A stretch of 64,000 nucleotides of DNA from Epichloe hybrida (lineage: Eukaryota; Ascomycota; Sordariomycetes; Hypocreales; Clavicipitaceae): NCBI GenBank assembly GCA_019022495.1, contig JAFEKR010000045.1, positions 62,001-126,000 of the forward strand. The letters are read 5' to 3'. A model generated the notes under the pieces. That model worked only from the letters and a program-made list of their open reading frames with translations, ran no database searches and was not told where the DNA came from. Made by a program: the position numbers and the translations under genes. This document shows positions 60,201-64,000 of the stretch, piece after piece. The first letter of the stretch is position 1; the number at the start of each line of letters is the position of its first letter.

Positions 60201-61650
60201 GGGATTTCGTAGAAAGGAGGTGGGACAAGACTGATTCCGAATACCTGTCTTGCTCTGGCGATGTATTGCAAATTCTGTCAATATTGCCGGGTCTCCTAGT
60301 GTACTTTGGTGTATAAGTCTGTGGATGCTTCAAGACATCTTTCAGCCATTGCCTTGTGCGTTTGTGATCGAATAAAGCACCCGGGGACTGGTTGTTCTGC
60401 GAGGAGGGGCTTGGAGCAGGCACCGAAAGAGGCTTGTCCCATTTGGCTGGTTTTGGCGTCGCAGTGTTGGCAGGATCATACTGCTCATTGAGCGTGAGGT
60501 CAGGTGCTGGCCTCACTTTGGAGACTGAACTGTGCCCATGATGCCCATGTTTGTTTTTGAATGAGGGCGGGTCAAAAAAAGGTCGGATTTTGGAAATGGG
60601 AACTGGAGCGTGAAGAACTGTGGGTGCCGATGCAACATGAAGAGGGTTCTCAATTGTCTGATGCGGCGCTAGATTTTGATGCTCGCAGCGTGGTAAAGTG
60701 TCTGGTCTGGGCAGGAGAGAACCTTGCCGATTCTCCGAAACAGTTGCAGTACCTAACGCGTGGTCGGGAGGGTTCGACGTTGTTTTCAGTCCCTTTGATG
60801 CATCGGGTTGTTGTTCTGTTTGCGTGACATCCGACAAGGTTCCAACATGAGGGACTTCCGGCTCCTTGTCAGCAGCCGCCGTGACCTCGTTACCAAGAAT
60901 GCCGCGCAAGTCGGTTGCAGGACAATTCTCTATTGAGTGAAGTGCACTCTTGAGTGTCTCAGGTTCAGTGCTAAACAAGCCCAGAGAAGCATCTGTCCCG
61001 ATACACCCGACCTTTTGATGCCCTTTGGGAGATTGAATGGCCATAGCTGACTGGACTTTGGGCTCACTTAATTGATGATCCGAAACCCGACGACCCGTGG
61101 CTTCGTCGGAAAGGCATGGCCGGACTTTTGAGACAGGCACGTAGAGGTAATCTCGACACGAAGTAGTAGTAGGATCAGGTGGCTGGAGGGACTGACTCGT
61201 TTCTGGAGTATGAGAGAATGACTCTACTTTGGGAGTGCTTCCGTACCCGTTCGAGACATGGAAGCCATTAGCCGTAGCATCGAGCCCAGCGGTCGAATCT
61301 GCCCCCGTTACCGTGGCGGAGGTGTGCTCTAGATCTATCGCCGTCGATGACGGAGACAGTATGAAGCCACTTTGCGGATCTGAAGAATTGTCCTTGTCGC
61401 TGCTCATATCAAAGGGAGCTACCTTGTTGTGGGTTTGGCGATAGTATAGTCCCTAACTATTCGCGTTTTCGATACCACCGTGCGACAAGCGCTGCAACTC
61501 GGCCGGTCGAGCTTTCGAAGTATGGATAGCGTAAGAGCGTAGATCCTGTGATCCTGTTTGATCTGTATTTTGCCGTAAGGAGTTGTTTGTGCTATCCACC
61601 GTACCTCTACCTTGTGAAGGCATTGCGGCCGGACTCGCATCCGCTGCCAT
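57292..61650 (-). CDS. MFS-type transporter with ~700-residue N-terminal extension, ~1433 aa
   Basis: The main exon (61418-57292) encodes a polytopic membrane protein. The first ~700 residues are hydrophilic and contain three related motifs, VSKVRPCLSDE, ISKIRPFFDPP and VSKVRPAPDL. About twelve hydrophobic segments follow, beginning FVASVACISTALIGIILGIYSG, and a basic cytosolic tail of 150 residues ends the chain. The transport core has a major-facilitator look (GRKPYILSSLVLAM after TM2, similar to the loop 2-3 signature), with a long central loop holding RRSPYRRSVAEVR. The substrate cannot be assigned. Met 61407 starts the uninterrupted frame. A 57-nt intron at 61419-61475 (GTATCG to GGTAG) would remove the only in-frame stop upstream and join a 58-codon exon beginning at 61650 (MAADASPAAMPS). 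I prefer this longer model, but the start is uncertain. Confidence 0.8.
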
Positions 61651-62352
61651 GGTCGAGGATAAAATGCAGAGCGATGGTCGATACAGATCAACGGCTGCAG
61701 CAAAGGTTAGTGGGGAGAACACACTCTTGGGGTGCTGGCTAGGGCCACACAAACACGTATGGCGAATGCTGATGAACAACAACAGTTGGAACGGATGATA
61801 TTTCTCCTAGCTCGGAGGGACGTCCTATTCTGAAAGTCTTTCAGGTTTCCAAATGATTGGATTTGAATGTTCTGGAAAAAGAAGGCCAGCTCTGAAAGAC
61901 TGGTGGCGATCACAGCAGTGGTCAATTCGAGAAGAACATTGCTAGGCAGCGCCGCGGTCAGACTTTCGTTGCAATAGGGGCTGAGGGCGTTTTCAGGACC
62001 CAGCCTGGATGAACCAAAAGACTTGATTCGGGAGTTGATCTCAAATGCGCCGGAAACCCCCTCGTTTCGATGCCTCTGGGGGTCGATTGCTTGGAAGCGG
62101 TGCTACGTGAAAGTCGCCAATGCCCACACATGCGTGTCCTGGTCGGGCTGCTAGGCCTGGGTGTGGTTGAGGAACGCAGGGAACTTTCCGAACAGGCTTT
62201 TTGCGATTGCGGCAGACGACGAAGAATGGAGAGGCTCGCGAGGCGGCCCCGACGCGGAGCGAGGAGCGAGAAGCAGTGTCTCACGATAGAGAGCTGAGTG
62301 GAAGTGTCCCGCGTCAAGTGGTGTTTGGAGGTGGTAAAAAATAAGCGGAAGA

Positions 62353-62484
62353 ATGAGCTTGGACAAACGAAAGAGGCTCACGGAGACGGACCACGAGGTA
62401 AAAGATGCGATACATATGATGGAACGTGTTATGAATGCTTGCGGCGTAATACGATCAGAGGAAGAGGATGAAGAGCGATCGTAA
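62353..62484 (+). CDS. possible small ORF, 43 aa, highly charged
   Basis: An ATG in AGAATGAGC opens a 43-codon frame ending TAA. The product starts MSLDKRKRLTETDHEVKDA and ends in a run of Glu, Asp and Arg. Composition is protein-like, but the frame is too short to exclude chance and there is no homologue I recognise. Confidence 0.2.
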   Translation: MSLDKRKRLTETDHEVKDAIHMMERVMNACGVIRSEEEDEERS

Positions 62485-62697
62485 GGTGGCGCGGCTGATG
62501 AGAGGGGGAGGGGGAGGGGGGAGAGAGCGAAAATAGAGGTTGACTGGAAGTTTTCCCGCACAGAGGCGAGGCGAGGCATTCGATGTTGATGGGGAGCCGA
62601 GAAACGGACTGCAAGCATCGCACTTGCTCGAACCGAGAATGTCGCCATTCCCCCTCCCCTCTCGGCTAGTGATGGGCCGAATCTGGAAGAAGGAAGG

Positions 62698-62731
62698 TGC
62701 CACTGCCACTTGCCACTGCCACTGCCACTGC
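62698..62731 (+). repeat. 6-bp tandem repeat (TGCCAC)
   Basis: About five and a half units of TGCCAC with one extra T. Simple microsatellite. Confidence 0.85.
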
Positions 62732-64000
62732 ATCGCCATCTACGCTCACCTGCCTGCCATCAACGCACGTATCCAATCGCTTCCGCTTCCACTTACATAC
62801 ATACATGTACCGTACCATACATGTACATGTATGTAGTGGACAAATTGGAGCATGGAAATTAGTCTGGCTGTTTTTGGTTTGGCCTGGAATGTGCCGACTC
62901 CCGAGGCACATCGCCGATTGGGCGCAGGAAAACATCCCGTTACATCCACCAGTGGCACTAATCCATATCAGTCCATCAGAGTCGCATTTCAAGAAACGAA
63001 GCCTCATGGCTCATTCGCATCAAACCCGCCCATTTTCCCCTCTTCTTCCTCGGAGGAGCTGTCGATGATCACTGATCGGCGGCTGCCGAGACGAGCCTCA
63101 CAGCACCCGGAGCCTGCAAGGGCTGGCGGCACCCCCATGGAGGAAGGGTTGCAAAAAAAAAAAAAGTTCATTGGTTGATATTCACCACTTCGTCAAGTCG
63201 AGACATGTCATGCACCAACATGATACGGTTGCCAGGGTCCGCGGCCGGTGCCGTCCTGTTTTGCCCGGGAATGACGCGGGATGCACTAGCAAAATGTCTC
63301 GGCCTACGTAGTAGCTACCGACCTATTAGCGCCTATGATGGCTGCTCGTACACATGTTTGTTTCCTCGCCCAGCGCGAGATCAGGCATCAATCTATATAC
63401 TCCTTCTACCCCGCCTTCATCAACTTGGCTGGTCAATAAGCTCCCTTCATTACATTGACCAGTCACTAAGCTCGGCCAGGTCCATGGATTGGACACGATG
63501 GGACACTGCTTTGGAAGCTCTTACTCCCAATGCTTCCATCATCTGTTACTCTGCCGCGCCAAAAACACCACGTCCAGTCAGGTACCAAGAAAGAAAACCC
63601 GAGCCTTCTCTCTCAACCCCCAAGATAAAGTCTTCTTCGCCTACAAGGCGCCTACGAAGACGCCCACGTAAGTGCTGTACAACCCGGAGCTGTGCAAAAA
63701 AAACCAAGGGCCAACAGTACCGAGTCCTCACAAGGGTTACATTCCCCCCACACCATTACGTTATTCAAGCCCTGTTAGAGCCAGCCGTCGACTATTGGTT
63801 AACGAAGGTGGCAAAAAGAGGGATAGCGGCGTCGTTATCAAGATAAGAACTCACTCACCTCGTCAAAGCTGCTCGGTCTCGGCGTTGACAGATACATGTA
63901 CATGTACCTTGGGGGGGACAGCGTCTCTCGGAAGTCACACTCGGGACTCGAAGAAGCAAGTTGAGAAGTGAATCTTGTTTTTCCAGATTCGACGGTTCTG

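Larger units (their letters stand above)
61651..64000. other. right-end region without a supported gene
   Basis: Open frames on both strands overlap and lack family resemblance. A 6-bp repeat lies at 62698-62731, GTACATGTA palindromes near 62800-62840 and 63893-63910, and an A-tract at 63153-63165. A frame at about 63484-63846 (+), with a possible donor near 63668, might be the start of a gene that leaves the window, but nothing supports this firmly. Confidence 0.4.

Noticed and set aside
63175..63846. 223-codon plus frame near the right edge
   Set aside because: It begins in non-coding-like sequence and overlaps two other frames; without a homologue or clear splice sites I cannot call a gene.

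Overview
The window is nuclear DNA of a filamentous ascomycete, most likely a Sordariomycete and probably Hypocreales. The grounds are short introns (mostly 49-120 nt) with GTAAGT-like donors, CTAAC/CTGAC branch sites and YAG acceptors, CAMM-ATG start contexts, and a set of orthologous single genes typical of that group (Ecm33, an Anp1-family mannosyltransferase, Snf7, SmF, Dbp5, an SPF45-like splicing factor, ribosomal protein L22). All gene models below were spliced by hand; for each I checked that the summed exon lengths keep one frame from start to stop. The microexon gene at the left is the exception, because its first exon is unresolved.

Layout. 1-225: end of a gene cut by the left edge. 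766/857-1571: a chain of nine phase-0 exons of 6-21 nt, the most unusual object here. 1.6-4.8 kb: no convincing gene. 4841-10191 (+): a 1741-residue disordered protein. 11353-14325 (-): a TPR/DUF4470-type protein. 15147-18167 (-): adenylosuccinate synthetase in 21 exons, including exons of 5 and 11 nt. 19054-20245 (+): a mitochondrial carrier broken by one in-frame TAA. 20761-21577 (-): ribosomal protein L22. 22375-33109 (-): a ~3500-residue acidic disordered repeat protein. 35484-37096 (-) and 37554-39355 (+): divergent Dbp5 and SPF45-like genes. 40005-41294 (-): Ecm33. 41.3-45.0 kb: intergenic, with a 266-bp TA-flanked MITE at 42467-42732. 44984-46219 (-) and 46621-46946 (+): divergent HhH-GPD DNA glycosylase and SmF. 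48760-50330 (+): mannan polymerase subunit. 51515-52473 (+): Snf7. 53798-56704 (+): single-pass membrane protein with a small Cys-rich ectodomain. 57292-61650 (-): MFS-type transporter with a very long cytosolic N-terminus. 61.65-64.0 kb: no gene I can support.

Most genes are housekeeping functions not linked in one pathway: RNA processing and export (Dbp5, SPF45-like, SmF), wall and Golgi glycosylation (Ecm33, Anp1-family), endosomal sorting (Snf7), base-excision repair and translation. I see no biosynthetic cluster, CRISPR array, tRNA or rRNA gene. The strongest candidate for something undescribed is the microexon gene at the left end. The 20-intron adenylosuccinate synthetase 13 kb away is a second case of extreme intron density.
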